Shown: in pieces, positions 25,233 to 35,738 of the stretch
Layout of the letters: every line of letters starts with the position of its first letter
How positions within the stretch are numbered: the stretch's first letter is position 1
Assembly (NCBI GenBank): GCA_904066235.2
Contig: CAJFCV020000006.1
Coordinates: forward strand, 3,658,001 to 3,722,000
Length of the DNA: 64,000 nt
From: Bursaphelenchus xylophilus
Taxonomy: Eukaryota; Nematoda; Chromadorea; Rhabditida; Aphelenchoididae
Reading direction: 5' to 3'
The notes under the pieces: generated by a model
Told to the model about the DNA's origin: nothing
The model's database searches: none
Seen by the model: the letters and a program-made list of their open reading frames with translations, nothing else
Made by a program: the position numbers and the translations under genes

Positions 25233-28200
25233 TTATGCTTTAGTCAGCGAGGAGTTCCTTTTTCTCACCGGCATGCCTTCAGGGAGACTGTCGACGGATT
25301 GGTTTGGCATTAAACAGGCTAATACCATCCATTGCAAGGACAGTAATCCCGCGAAAAGCCAATATGGAAGGGTCGGATTCATCGTGCGCAGGAGGATTAT
25401 CTACAAAATATGACATACACGAACATGTCTTAAAGATAATTTTCAAAAATTTTTAAATGTCTTACCAAAGGTCCACTCATACTCCCCAATCTCGCCGTCA
25501 CATTACACGCGCCTCTGGCCATATTTCGAACGGCCGTTGGGAATAATTCAACCGAATAGAGATGAATAATCTTCCAAGTGGGATCCATAGAAGCGGTTAC
25601 CATCAACCCAAGCGCAGTGATTACAATACTGTCTCCAAGGTGGACCATGGAGGTGACTGCGATCAGAATCCAGCAGCAAATACAAGCAGTTCCTAAAAAG
25701 ATTGAAAATTTTGGGGTATGTCTACAGTGGGGGATCTAATCCAGTGGCAAAAAGCGTATCATTTTGCATCCAGGAAGTATCAAAAAATGTGGCAAAATAC
25801 CTCCCCTTCAAGTGAAAAAAACCGATTTCAAAGGCGCGCCCGCTCGTGAGGGCCCTTCAAAACAAAGTTTTTTTCACTCGGAAAGTGAGGCATTTTTCCA
25901 CATTTTTGATACTTCCCGGATGCAAAATTGAACGTTGTTTGCCACTGGATCAGGTCTGTTACTGTACTTACCCACTGACAATAATATGATCACCTTCTTT
26001 GGGATGATATAAGAGAAGGCGAAGGGAATTAGGCCCAAGATGAATTTCAGGAGCCCCATTAGTCCCAAATTGGCATACCGATTCCCAGGTAAGTAATCGG
26101 CGTTAAAATAGAAGCCAAACGAAACCACTGATGACGACAGAAAACAGTAAAGTAAAGCGAACAAAGGCCGGCGAATTGTCGAGTGTTTGAAGAGATCCAA
26201 ATAAGTCATTGTTGACTGTTTCTTGGGTTTATTTGTAGTCCCATCTTCGATGGATATTGTCTGCGCAGCGGCAGTTTCAGCTGCCGAAACTTGTTGATCT
26301 TCTGCATCAGCATCTCCAGCTGCTGTAAATGTCACAGCAACTTTTTCCTCGGTAATTTCTTTTTTCTGGTCAATGTTATTGTCACAATATTGACATTTAC
26401 TGCACAGACCAGGTACACTTTCGGCCTTGCGCAGTTTTTGAAGCCGACTACAGGTCGTTCGTGAACCCAATGAGCGGAGACTCCAGTTATGCCAGGATCC
26501 GGGGTTGTTTCGCAATTTGATTTGCCGCCGGACACAAGCGGCTTTCACTTCTTCGTTTTGATTGGATAGCCAACCGACCGACTCGAACGATGAGAATTGC
26601 TGAAAACGTAGGGTGATTTGGGGAATCGCAAACTTTGGATGTGTGTTTACAGTAGGAGTCCCGATCAAAACCGTACAATTTTGCATCCGGGAAGTATTAA
26701 AAATGAGGCAAAATGCTTCCCTCTCCAAGTGAAAAAAAAACTCCGATCTCAAAAGCCGCCCGCTTTGAGGGAAAGAGCGCGCCCTTCAAAACGAAGTTTT
26801 TTTTCACTTGGAGAGGGCAGCATTTTGCCACATTTTTGATACTTCCCGGATGAAAAACGGTACGTTTTTGCCACTGTATCAGACCTGCCACCGTATGACC
26901 GGAAATTTTTTGTTTTTTGGGACTTCAACTTCTTTCCCTCAAAAGCTCACCAACAGTCCAGCGACGGCCAACGAAGTCGCGGCGACAATCAAGTAGTAGG
27001 ATTTTTGCTCCCCAGAAATGTAACTAATCACGGCCGTGAACACCATTCCAATGGGCCAGCCATTCAACGACGCCACAACCAACCGTTCCCTCTCCGTTTT
27101 CACGGCTTCAATTATAAACACCACATTTGTCACCATGTAACCGCCCGACGCGCAGCCCATCAAAAAGAAGACCGATGTGGAGATGATTGGTGAGAAGGAG
27201 CCCAAAAATACAAGTGTGAGATTGGCCAATGTCAAGAAGAATAAAGAGAATACGACCACGGGTTTGCGACCAAAAAAATCGGCCATAAATCCGGCCAGAA
27301 ATGCACCAAAAACTGCGCCGAACATGACGGCCATTGAGATGCGGACCATCCACGAGGACTGGATGCAAATCTCTTGCCATTCGAACAGAAGCGAGTAGAA
27401 TTCGCCGATTTCGAGGGCCTTGAATTGAAGCGCCGTGGAGTCGTAGGTTCGGTTGCGAATGTGGTGGCAAAAGTACTGCAAATTTTGATCGTTAGTAGAT
27501 ACAGTGTGAGAAAAATCAATAAATTTCAAATCCCACACACCTTTTTTATTACAAGATGGGGCATCTTTGTGGCCCGATTTAAATTGGCCATAACTTTGTT
27601 AGTTTTTGGCCAAATTTTAAAATTCTTTTTTTCCCTGAACCCTACAACTCTCAGGGATTGATATGAGGCCTACGTCCACCACCTGTGCAAAATTTAAAGA
27701 AAATCTGAGTGTCGCACAAGGGGTACTTCCCTTGTTAAGCATCAAAATTAGAGTTTTTTGTTTGTAGTCAACTTCTGCTGTTAGCTAATAAATGGCCAAC
27801 ACATATTTGGTACTAAGCAAAATGGGGATCTCTGAGGATCCAGGGAAAAACAGAATTCTGAGATTTGGCCAAAAACTAAAAAAGTTATAGCCAATTGAAA
27901 TCGGGCCACAAAGATTTCCCACCCTGTATAAAAACCTCAAACTTGCCTTCGAGGGCTCGAAAAAAGTGGTCGACAACATTGAAGCCGCCACTGGTAGGTA
28001 CCCAACTTGCGTCAGTAGAAGCAACATCCTCTCATAGGATTTGAATTCCACCTCAGGCCTTGATGGCTTCTCCGGTGGATGGGAATGGGATTCCATGGAA
28101 TTCTTTATGTATTTGGCCAACTTCTTGGCCCGTTTTGGCGATAACAGTTGGCAATCCGACTGCTGCTCAATAGTTTCATGTTTTTTGGGTATCAAGACTT

Positions 28201-28273
28201 TCGTCGTATCTTGTAGGTCCAACGTTGCATTCTCGGGCGATCTAGAAACGGAGTCCCGAGGCGCGGAGGTCAT
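25233..28273 (-). CDS. SLC22-like (organic ion transporter) MFS protein
   Basis: Five exons on the minus strand: 28273-27947, 27475-26951, 26599-25972, 25692-25466, 25400-25233; 624 aa, one continuous frame. Residues 1-80 are a charged cytosolic N-terminus; a membrane segment starts near 82. The loop between TM1 and TM2 ends in WMVRISMAV, followed by the MFS signature GAFLAGFMADFFGRKP (about 166-181). Later parts include a long Thr/Ala/Glu-rich cytoplasmic loop (about 350-420) and the exon-4 stretch HLYSVELFPTAVRNMARG, matching the YSxELxPTxxRN motif of SLC22 transporters. It likely moves small organic ions across the plasma membrane; substrate not predictable. Intron 1 appears to use a GC donor (AAG|GCAAGT). 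Introns 1, 2 and 3 each contain a MITE. TTTCAG ends 10 bases before the ATG, a likely spliced-leader site. Confidence 0.9.
25723..25966. mobile_element. MITE family A, copy 2, in SLC22 intron 3
   Basis: The left end is TACAGTGGGGGATC at 25723 and the right end is GGTCTGTTACTGTA at 25966, with family-A arms (CCAGTGGCAAAAAGCGTATC, AAATGTGGCAAAATACC) inverted around a GGCGCGCCC core. The right-end TA overlaps the splice-donor region: on the minus strand the host reads GTAAGTACAGT, so the element begins five bases into the intron. It fills most of the 279-base intron. Confidence 0.85.
26645..26895. mobile_element. MITE family A, copy 3, in SLC22 intron 2
   Basis: The left end is TACAGTAGGAGTCCCGATC at 26645; the right arm passes through CACATTTTTGATACTTCCCG and GCCACTGTATCAGACC to CCGTA at 26895. 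The interior has TTTTTTTTCACTTGGAGAGG and its inverse around a GAGCGCGCCC core. It lies wholly inside the intron between exons 2 and 3. Confidence 0.85.
27550..27928. mobile_element. Mariner-type MITE in SLC22 intron 1
   Basis: About 379 bp bounded by TA. The left arm has ATCTTTGTGGCCCGATTTAA then TTGGCCATAACTTTGTTAG and TTTTTGGCCAAAT. The right arm is the inverse and ends CACCCTGTA, i.e. CAGGGTG read inward, the terminal motif of many mariners. Arms are about 73 bp with several mismatches. Interior sequence near 27690-27735 resembles the region at 2141-2175. On the gene's strand the element starts about 17 bases after the splice donor. Confidence 0.8.
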
Positions 28274-29499
28274 TCAATGCTGCCTGAAATTTTAATATCG
28301 AATTTGATGACTAAAAAGAAATGCGAGATACAGTCTTCTCGGAAAATGAACTAGTTTATCATATAGAAAAAGCCTTGTGGAAATAAATAATCTTAAAGAC
28401 AGATGTAAGTGAAGGGAAAAGCCCGCCGAAGAACTGTCAAAAGCAGGTCCGCGGGGGACAAAAATTATAACAAAAAACAAAGTCGTGTAAATGAAGACTG
28501 AGCACAATGCTTTTAATTAAAACTCGGTCTTCATAATCCTCACATAACAAGACGTGCACAGCCCGTTTGTCTGTAAAAGCGGTTGAAATTTGACGATGAA
28601 ATTTGATATCGAAATGCAGCGTAGAGACACACGTAAATTTTGTTTGACGAGGGAGCATTTAGTACTTTTGGTATCTACATGGGAAATCAAAAAAATTTAA
28701 ACTGTAACTCCTCAAAAGCCACCAGTTTTTTACTGCCTCCACAATAAATTCTGATGCTAACTGTGGGCTGAATGCCAAGTTTACATATCATCGTTTTGAA
28801 GGGCGCGCTCTTTTTCCTCACGAAACTGAGCTTTTCACGTGGAGAGGGAGGTATTTTGCCACATTTTTGATACTTCCTGGATGCAAAATGGAAGGCTTTT
28901 TGCCGCTCCATCAGTTCCTCACTGTACAGCCGGCTCTCGGGGAAAAAGTCGGATATATTTTTGATCAAACGTTGTTCCACTTTCCAAAACAATCAATTTT
29001 TAAAATTGATTTAGAAAATTTCACGCCAACCTAACCCTTTATCACCACCTCCAACAACCCATAATAGATGAACCGTTCAATCTCTGAATACAAATTGGTC
29101 CCCCAACCCTTTACGAAGACCCACCTCACGTCACTTCCGCGCCCAATAATCATCAAAATCCACCTTTCCGGCAATCGACAAAATCTTTAAAAAAGGGGAA
29201 GGAGACAATTTACATAAACGAGCGCATTATGCCGCGAAAATTGCCGTCTATATTTATCTATCTCATGTTACACACTTCTCGCCCAAACGCGTTCTTTGAA
29301 TAAAAATTTGGCCATTTTTTCGGTTACACATGCGAATACTCTTTGTTCGTTTCAACTGTGCCAGCAAAAAAGTAACAGCAGAAGAGTACACAGGATTCTC
29401 AGAAATGCCAAAAAATTTTAAAAAATGTAAAAAATAATTCGTCAAAGGGAGGTTCTTCCGGGTCCGCAAAATATAAAAACAAAGGGTAAAAGTGCAGGA
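28274..29499. other. Intergenic stretch upstream of the SLC22-like gene
   Basis: Presumed promoter region of the SLC22-like gene on its right side; no other gene seen. Contains the half copy of MITE family A (28795-28926) and otherwise AT-rich sequence. Confidence 0.45.
28795..28926. mobile_element. MITE family A, copy 4, half element
   Basis: Only the core (GAAGGGCGCGCTC) and right arm remain: CACGTGGAGAGGGAGGTATT, CACATTTTTGATACTTCCTG, then TTTTTGCCGCTCCATCAG and ACTGTA at 28926. The left arm is missing, so this is a deleted copy. Confidence 0.75.
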
Positions 29500-29755
29500 A
29501 AATATTTGTAATGAGACATAGGAGGCTTATGCCAAATTCATCCTTCAATTTTGATGAAAATCTTGCGGTCCAACTTTTAGCACTTTCTAAAAACTCTCAA
29601 ATTCGCTCAAGCATCTCATGAAAAAAAGCTCTGCCATCCCGCACAAACCCTTCCAATAATCTGTCCCGCACCTGTATACCGCAATCCTTTTCTGGAACAG
29701 AGAATAATCGAAGCCGTCTGGCTGTTTTCAAGAATTCCTCCATTTTGCTGTCTCC
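29500..29755 (-). repeat. Diverged duplicate of 31560-31815 with a decayed coding frame
   Basis: Shares blocks such as CACCTGTATACCGC and GACTAATCGAAGCCGGCTGG (here AGAATAATCGAAGCCGTCTG) with 31560-31815. On the minus strand one frame in both copies contains the same string of residues around FSVPEK and GIQV.DRL, ending in a stop near EMLE. That frame is shifted in the second copy by an extra base. This points to an old coding sequence, perhaps part of a mobile element, now non-functional. Family not recognised. Confidence 0.55.
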
Positions 29756-29829
29756 GGTAAAAGTGCAGGAAAATAATTGTAATCTGATTTAGAAGGCCTG
29801 TGCCGGGCAATAAAGGAGTCCATAGAGGA

Positions 29830-30600
29830 AATGGCGTCGCGACACTTGCGGGCAACCACTTTGCGGGCAACCAGTTTGCGGGCAAACTTTTTGCGGGCAA
29901 CCACTTTGCGGGCAAAATTTGGGGGGCCACATTTGCGGGCAGCTGAAACATTTGCGGGCAGCTGAGACACTTGCGGGCAGCCTGGGACACTTGCGGGCAA
30001 CCGACACTTGCGGGCAGCCGACATTTGCGGGCAACCGGCACCTGAGGGTTACAGGGTGGAGGTGGAAATATTACTGCGATATTTTGGAAATTTGCCGACA
30101 TTTGCGGGCAGCCGACACTTGCGGGCAGCCGACATTTGCGGGCAACAGGAAAAAACAATCACACAGACTGTATAGGAACTTTTGGAACTGTTGCCCGCAA
30201 ATGTCGGCTTCCCGCAAGTATTGCCTGCCCGCAAATGTCGGAAAACTTCCAAAATATCGAAGTAATTTTTCCACCTCTACCTTGTTATCATCAAGTGCCG
30301 GTTGCCCGCAAATGTCGGCTGCCCGCAAATGTCGGCAAATTTCCAACATATCATAGTAATTTTTCCACGTCCACCCTGTTACCCTCACAATCAGGTGTCG
30401 GTTGCCCGCAAATGTCGGCTGCCCGCAAATCTTCCAGGCTGCCCGCAACTGTCGACCCTGCCCGCAAATGTCCCAGGCTGCCCGCAAATGCCGGTGCTGG
30501 CCGCAAATGTCGGCTGCCCGCAAAGTGGCTGCCCGCAAAAAATTTGCCCGCAAACTGGTTGCCCGCAAAGTGGTTGCCCGCAAGTGTGCGCCCGCCGAGG
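29830..30600. mobile_element. Fold-back-like element with minisatellite arms (TTGCGGGCA/TGCCCGCAA)
   Basis: The left arm (29840-30150) consists of many copies of TTGCGGGCA with AACC, GCCGACA or AGCTGA spacers. The right arm (30186-30600) has the same units inverted, TGCCCGCAAATGTCGGC. The outermost units match in order as an inverted pair: ACTTGCGGGCAACCACTTTG on the left against its inverse at 30560-30590. Inside, a longer composite unit of about 100 bp (CCACC…CCCTGTTA…AAATATCG) occurs once on the left and twice inverted on the right. Long open frames across it are artefacts of the repeat. A lone related unit lies at 62420-62450. Confidence 0.8.
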
Positions 30601-33600
30601 AAATGCATGCCCTATATTATGATAGCGACACCACTGACTATTGTGAGTTGGGCATATATCACATTTCAGTTTTTGTAAATTTTAGTTCAAGCTGTTCCAA
30701 AATTTGCAAAAATAAATTCAATTTTCCTAACGTTTCACCTAAAAAGTTCGGTCGTTTCTGCAAAGCGCAAGCTCTTTCTTAGAGGAAAAGATTTTTAGCG
30801 GCTTGTTGTAGAAAAAACCGGGACTTTTTAGGGCAACGATCAACACACTGTGTGAAATTTTTCTGCGAGCGTTTCCTTAAGGAAACAATTTTTTCTTTCT
30901 CAATTGGAGGAGCTATAGCCAAAGGCTATATATTATCTCTCAGACTGGTCTCCGCACTTTCGCTGTATCTGCAAAAAATAAAGGTAAAATTCCCAAAAAT
31001 TAGTGTAAAGTCCATCTCATTCCAACCTCATATGCATATAAACCCTTCGGATTAAAATTACATTATCAAATCTGCTCTGACACCGTGTTCATCGGATTTA
31101 GTGTGAAGCGAAAAGGGCGTTTTGAGGACTTACAGAATATCTGTAATTTTAAAGCCCTCGAATATTTGTATTCTGTACGGGTCCAACAGAAAATGCATGT
31201 AGTCACAAACTGCTGCCGAAACTACAAAATGGCGTCAGGACACAACTGGATAGTTATATATTTCCAAGAATGAGGGAATGTCAAATGGGCAGAGAGAAAT
31301 TTCAGTATAAACAAAATACATATATACTATAACCGTGGCTATGCCATATAATAAAAATTAATATTCAAAAATAAAAAATTAGAAAAGATGACAAAAAAAC
31401 TCTTTTTCATCGAAGATTTGTGAATTTTGCACCAAAAAAGTTAACTTCCCGTGCCAACATCAAATCTCAACTGAATTACAATTTGTCAGCAAAAAAATCG
31501 TGAAAAATCAGCGACTTCTGGCCGCCCTACAACGTCAAAAATGCGGTAATTTCCTTAAATTGCAAGCCAAAATACAACTGATAATCCCAGACAATTCCAA
31601 TTTATTCGTCCTAAATTTCACAAAAATCCAACCGTCGCACTTTGAGCGTTTTCTATAAAAAGCAAATTTATTCCAGCATCTCAGGAAAAACAGCCCCGCC
31701 ACCTCGCACAAAACCGTCCCAATATAATCTGTCCAGCACCTGTATACCGCCCAATTCTTTTCTGGGACAGAGACTAATCGAAGCCGGCTGGCTCTTTTCA
31801 AGAATGCCCCCATTTTTCGGGCTCGCGGAGAAAACCATAGATCCGTCCTCGTTCCCTTCCCCCCTTTTTGTTTGTCTCGCTTTTTACTTTCTACTTTTTC
31901 GTACTCGCATTTTTCGGAGACCTTTTATGGAGTGTAATCCGAGTCGTGGACCCTGAGTAAATTTAGAATTTAATTAAGCGAGATTGAAGAGGACTGAAGA
32001 GGGTATTTTTGGGTGTTCCTGCGCATGTTATGAGAGTAAGCAACTGCCGAAACTTTCGAAAGATTTTCAGGAATGTTAAAAATAAATAAGAAGTAAACAA
32101 TATGTTTATCAAGGTTGGTGATCAGAAAATTGATGATCAAAGATGATCGAAGGACAAAGAGTTTTCTACATATTTATTACGTGGGAAACTGATCTTGGCC
32201 CACATCAACCACAAACAGAATGCCAAGATTTTTGGCATTCGGTTTTTTAAGAGGCTCAAGTGTTGTAGCGCGTTGTGCAATGGGTAATAAACAAAATAAC
32301 GTTAACCTGCGATTAGAATATGGCCAAAGACCCATAATTTTTCATTTTATAGATTTTTGGCGCTTTCCGGCCACCGAGCTGGCGGCAAGACAACGGAGAA
32401 AATCGAATTTTTGAGAATTTTGTTCGCTCACAAATTTTTGGCAAAAACGTTCGAAGACACATGCGATAATTTTTGTTGGCATCTTGGGGTTTTGACGTCT
32501 TTCTCGTAAATTTCTCTTACTCTCTCCGCCTGTACACCGAGCTTTTTTTCAACTCTGATGAACGCAAAACGCCTTCTGAGTTCCCGCATTCTTCATCTAT
32601 CTAGGCCAGTTATGAATCAGCGAAATTTTGACCCACGCTTTGCAGGCCAAGCCCAAATTTTGCCGACGTTTTTAAAAGTGAGAGACTACGGAAAACGGGG
32701 AGAGGGAAAAAATTATACACCACTGAACAAAATGATATGCCCACCATAATTTCCGCCGGCACTCTGTCCTCATTGAATGAATTGTTTTAGTCTTTTGGTG
32801 AAAATGATTACGATGCAAAGTAGCATCTGCAGAAAAAGTATCAAATGGTTTCAAAACGTCCAAGTTCAGAAAAATTTGAAAAACATGAAGGGTCAAAAAT
32901 CGGCTAGACAAAATGATGAACCCACTTGTTTAGTTTGATCTTTCTCTGGCAAACACAAATTAACAAACCATTCAAGGAATGAGTGGGTCCTCAGCTCATT
33001 ACTAAGACTGGCCGAGACACTGCCGAAAAAACGTTTTTGCTGAGTTTATCAAAAAATTGTAAAACGCGCATTTCAAGCCCATGTCATATTATATATGTAC
33101 AGAAAAACATTTCAAACAAAGCCATTGTCTCTATCAAGACACTGATATAAGCTGATATAAGTCCCAAATCAGTACACAATTTGAATCTTTCCAAAAACAA
33201 GGGGCTTTTAGACGACGTGATTCTAAGCCCCATGAGCTTCCAAGACGACGTCGAACCTGTGAAGCGATAACGAATAAAAAAGTAAACCTTGGGAACTAAC
33301 CGACAAAACAATGAATTTTTTGGTCGCTTATCATCGTACTGTACTTTAGTCGACCTGAACTTGCGAGGTTATACAAATAAAAATAGGGAAGGAAATCAAA
33401 CTCGAGTTGGGGGAAGGGCCGCTCTTTGGATTTTCCGGGGAAAACGGACCAGTCTACGCATCTTCAAAAACGAGCCGGCTTTTTTCTTTCCTTTTTTCTC
33501 ATTTCCCTTCCGGAATTCTTTGTTGAAAACAAATTTTAGGGATAGGAAATTTATATTTTTTGTGTGTAATAATGGCCACTAAATAGGCAAAAATTATAGG

Positions 33601-33749
33601 AAATTGGCTTTTATTTATTACATTATACCTTTTGGCTAAAGAAATTTACGTTTTTAGTGCTAAAATTTGATTGACTATAGCTTCTAACTTGCAAAATTCT
33701 CCCTCAAGACGATAGATTTTCTTTTTTTCAATTTTAAAAATTTTCAGAA
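30601..33749. other. Repeat-containing non-coding stretch
   Basis: Holds a TTTCTGCAAAGCGC repeat unit at about 30753 and the second copy of a decayed coding fragment (31560-31815). A 63-codon ATG frame at 32558-32749 has no recognisable domain. The final few hundred bases are the presumed promoter or leader of the small gene at 33750. No other gene is supported. Confidence 0.45.
31560..31815 (-). repeat. Second copy of the 29500-29755 duplicate
   Basis: Aligned along its length with 29500-29755 (AGCATCTCAGGAAAAACAGC, CACCTGTATACCGCCCAATT, TTTTCAAGAATGCCCCCAT). The minus-strand ATG frame at 31813-31535 starts in the ancestral frame (LVSVPEKN) but then departs from it because of an inserted base. 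Confidence 0.55.
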
Positions 33750-34002
33750 ATGCCTGAGAAGCCTTCAGAATCCCCTGGTCAATCTACCGTAAGCATTTCT
33801 GAGCCCAAAAACGCAGAAAAACAGCAAGTAATATCCGGCGGAGCAGGGAAATCCACGATGGATCCACTGAGTTTGCTCGAAGAACGAGTAGGTTGTTTGT
33901 TGTTTACTTAGTAAACGATACGAACAATAGGAGGTTCGAATCTATTATGAATTTTAGAACGCCCAGGCGGATGTGTTCATCGCTTGCACGCAATGGGTGT
34001 AG
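33750..34002 (+). CDS. Candidate 60-residue protein, two exons
   Basis: Exon 1 33750-33887 and exon 2 33958-34002 join in phase 0 across a 70-base intron (donor CGA|GTAGGT, acceptor ATTTTAG|AAC). TTTTCAG ends two bases before the ATG, as for a trans-spliced nematode leader. AATAAA at 34122 follows the TAG by about 120 bases. The product is polar, starting MPEKPSESPG, then a middle MDPLSLLEER and a C-terminus ADVFIACTQWV. No signal peptide or domain recognised. It converges on the collagen gene (stop at 34139) with little space between 3' ends. Start, splice and poly(A) signals agree, which raises this above a chance frame, but I cannot name it. Confidence 0.5.
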
Positions 34003-34138
34003 ATGTCCAAAGAACCGTTCTATTACATTATTTTTCCATCAAAAACTTTGTTTGTTATTATTTAAATTTTCTGTTTTCGAAAGGTATATTTTTTTTTTAC
34101 CATTTACAACCAATATCTCCTCAATAAAAATGTCATAA

Positions 34139-35287
34139 TTAGTATCCAGGAGCTGTTCTAGGGATATGACAATGATCACATCTTCCATCCGGCCCAGTTG
34201 TTCCCAATTCTCCAATGGCGCCCGGCTGGCCGGGCTGTCCCGGCGTTCCTGGAGCTCCCTGATCTCCCGGAGGGCCTTGGGTCGTCTCTCCAGGCTTACC
34301 ATCCGCTCCTTTGTATCCTGGCCATCCTGGACGTCCGACAGGGCCAGGTGGTCCTGGAGGGCCAATTCTGGCGGGCAGTTGAGTCAAGCGACCCGGAGCT
34401 CCTTGATGACCGGGTCTTCCGTCCGGACCAGGTTCGCCTCGAGGTCCGGGATGACCGGGATATCCAGGCCTGCCGGGATAAGATATCAATCCCGGTCTTC
34501 CGGGATATCCCTCTCTGCCTGGACGTCCTGGTTGTCCTGGCTGACCTGGAGGACCAACAGGGCCGGGAGCGCAGTCGAAACAGAAGGCGGGCTGTTCCTG
34601 GGGATAAGGCAGCTCAAGTCCCGGAGCTCCTTCATTTCCCGGCTGACCGGGTTGGCCGTCAAACCCATCGCTTCCTGGAGGACCTGGCGGACCAGCAGGG
34701 CCTGGCGGAGATACTCCACATCCGCAGCAAGTTGAGGAAGATGGTGAGCTTTCTGACGAACCATATGCCGGTGGGATTGAAGTGTCATAAGCTGGAGCAG
34801 AAGTTGAGCTGGCCTCTTGATAAGATGAAGAAGGCGATGGGGTGGCTGTAGGGTTGTATGCGTCATTGGAGGATGACCCATAAGTCGTACTGGCTTGCAG
34901 AACATCATACGGGGCTTTAGATGGCGGATGAACAGTGTTTCTAGATTGTCTGGAAGTTATGGACGAAATAATGCTTCGTCGGCCGGTGAAAGCTTGTCGT
35001 TTTTGACGATTTGCGGAGAGTATCATCTGAAAATAAGATTCGAAATAAAGCTCTGTAAAACAAAGTTTTAAAATTCTTACTTTTGTCACTCTAATTTCGC
35101 TGAAAACATTTGCCGCACGATGTCGACAGAACTCCAGTTCACCGTCCATTATCGTCTGAATTCGCTGGACATTCTCGTACACGACTGGCACCAAAACAAC
35201 GACCAACAAAGTACCAAGTGTGGCCAAAGTTGAGCCAAAAATAGCCCAATTCCTTAGAGAATGGGCTTCTGCTGCGGAGCCGGTCAT
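34139..35287 (-). CDS. Nematode cuticle collagen
   Basis: Exons 35287-35081 and 35026-34139 around a 54-base intron; 364 aa. Residues 20-40 are a hydrophobic signal-anchor segment typical of the cuticle-collagen N-terminal domain. A subtilisin-type cleavage site RQKR follows (about residue 77), where BLI-4-like proteases cut. After a Ser/Thr/Tyr/Pro-rich linker there are Gly-X-Y blocks, rich in GPPGPPG and GQPGQPG, interrupted and flanked by Cys clusters CCGCG, CFDC and CDHC that would form interchain disulfides. The protein is secreted by hypodermis to the cuticle. The Gly-X-Y region is split by a PYPQEQPAF interruption and by RLTQLPAR. The intron length is a multiple of three with no stop, so its retention would simply add 18 residues. 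Specific orthologue not assigned. Confidence 0.95.
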   Translation of the reverse strand: MTGSAAEAHSLRNWAIFGSTLATLGTLLVVVLVPVVYENVQRIQTIMDGELEFCRHRAANVFSEIRVTKVRILKLCFTELYFESYFQMILSANRQKRQAFTGRRSIISSITSRQSRNTVHPPSKAPYDVLQASTTYGSSSNDAYNPTATPSPSSSYQEASSTSAPAYDTSIPPAYGSSESSPSSSTCCGCGVSPPGPAGPPGPPGSDGFDGQPGQPGNEGAPGLELPYPQEQPAFCFDCAPGPVGPPGQPGQPGRPGREGYPGRPGLISYPGRPGYPGHPGPRGEPGPDGRPGHQGAPGRLTQLPARIGPPGPPGPVGRPGWPGYKGADGKPGETTQGPPGDQGAPGTPGQPGQPGAIGELGTTGPDGRCDHCHIPRTAPGY

Positions 35288-35738
35288 AATAATTGCAAAT
35301 AAATATTAGTTACAAGGTGTTTTAGAGACCAAAACCCCCCAAAAGAAATGGTCTATCTCTCTCGAGAAGTGGTTATTCGAAAGCCCCATTTTTAGCACCT
35401 TCTTATATACTCTGCAACAAAGAGGGATGTAGATCACAATGAGAGTGCATCGAGAACAATAATTCGCCTCCTGACTCCATTTGTCGACGGTTTTTTCACG
35501 CCTTTGGGTCGCTTGTTTTCGGCTTATCTTCACTTCATCTCCGCTGTTTGTGGAACGAAATTTGTCTTGGGAAATTCAACCTTTGAAAACAATCTTTGTT
35601 GAAAACGGTAAAATCAGACGAGAGTCGGTGAAAAATCAAATTTTCGCATATCTGATAAAAAATTTTCAAAAAAATTTTTTTTTTCAAATTTTTATTTTTA
35701 CAAAAAAAATCAGTCATAAGCGGTCTTGATCAAAAAGT
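35288..35738. other. Spacer between collagen start and guanylyl cyclase end
   Basis: About 450 bases on the 5' side of the collagen gene, its probable promoter, and 3' of the cyclase. TTTATT at 35691-35696 gives an AATAAA on the minus strand about 45 bases after the cyclase stop. AT-rich tract at 35650-35710. Confidence 0.6.

Noticed and set aside
29840..30590. Regular short repeats with spacers, superficially like a CRISPR array
   Set aside because: Repeats are 9 bases with variable short spacers, switch orientation mid-array, and lie in an animal genome. A minisatellite-armed mobile element explains them.
29616..30782. Several long frames on both strands reading repeats such as ARKCRLPAN and CGQPTFAG
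   Set aside because: They are translations of the TTGCGGGCA minisatellite in all frames; the repeat unit lacks stops. No gene structure.
33928..33948. GGTTCGAATCT, a B-box of a possible tRNA
   Set aside because: No A-box at the right distance and no cloverleaf stems; it lies in the short intron of the candidate small gene.
34166..34908. Long open frames on the strand opposite the collagen, up to 217 codons
   Set aside because: They are shadows of the Gly-X-Y repeat, whose GGN/CCN codon bias keeps the reverse frames open.
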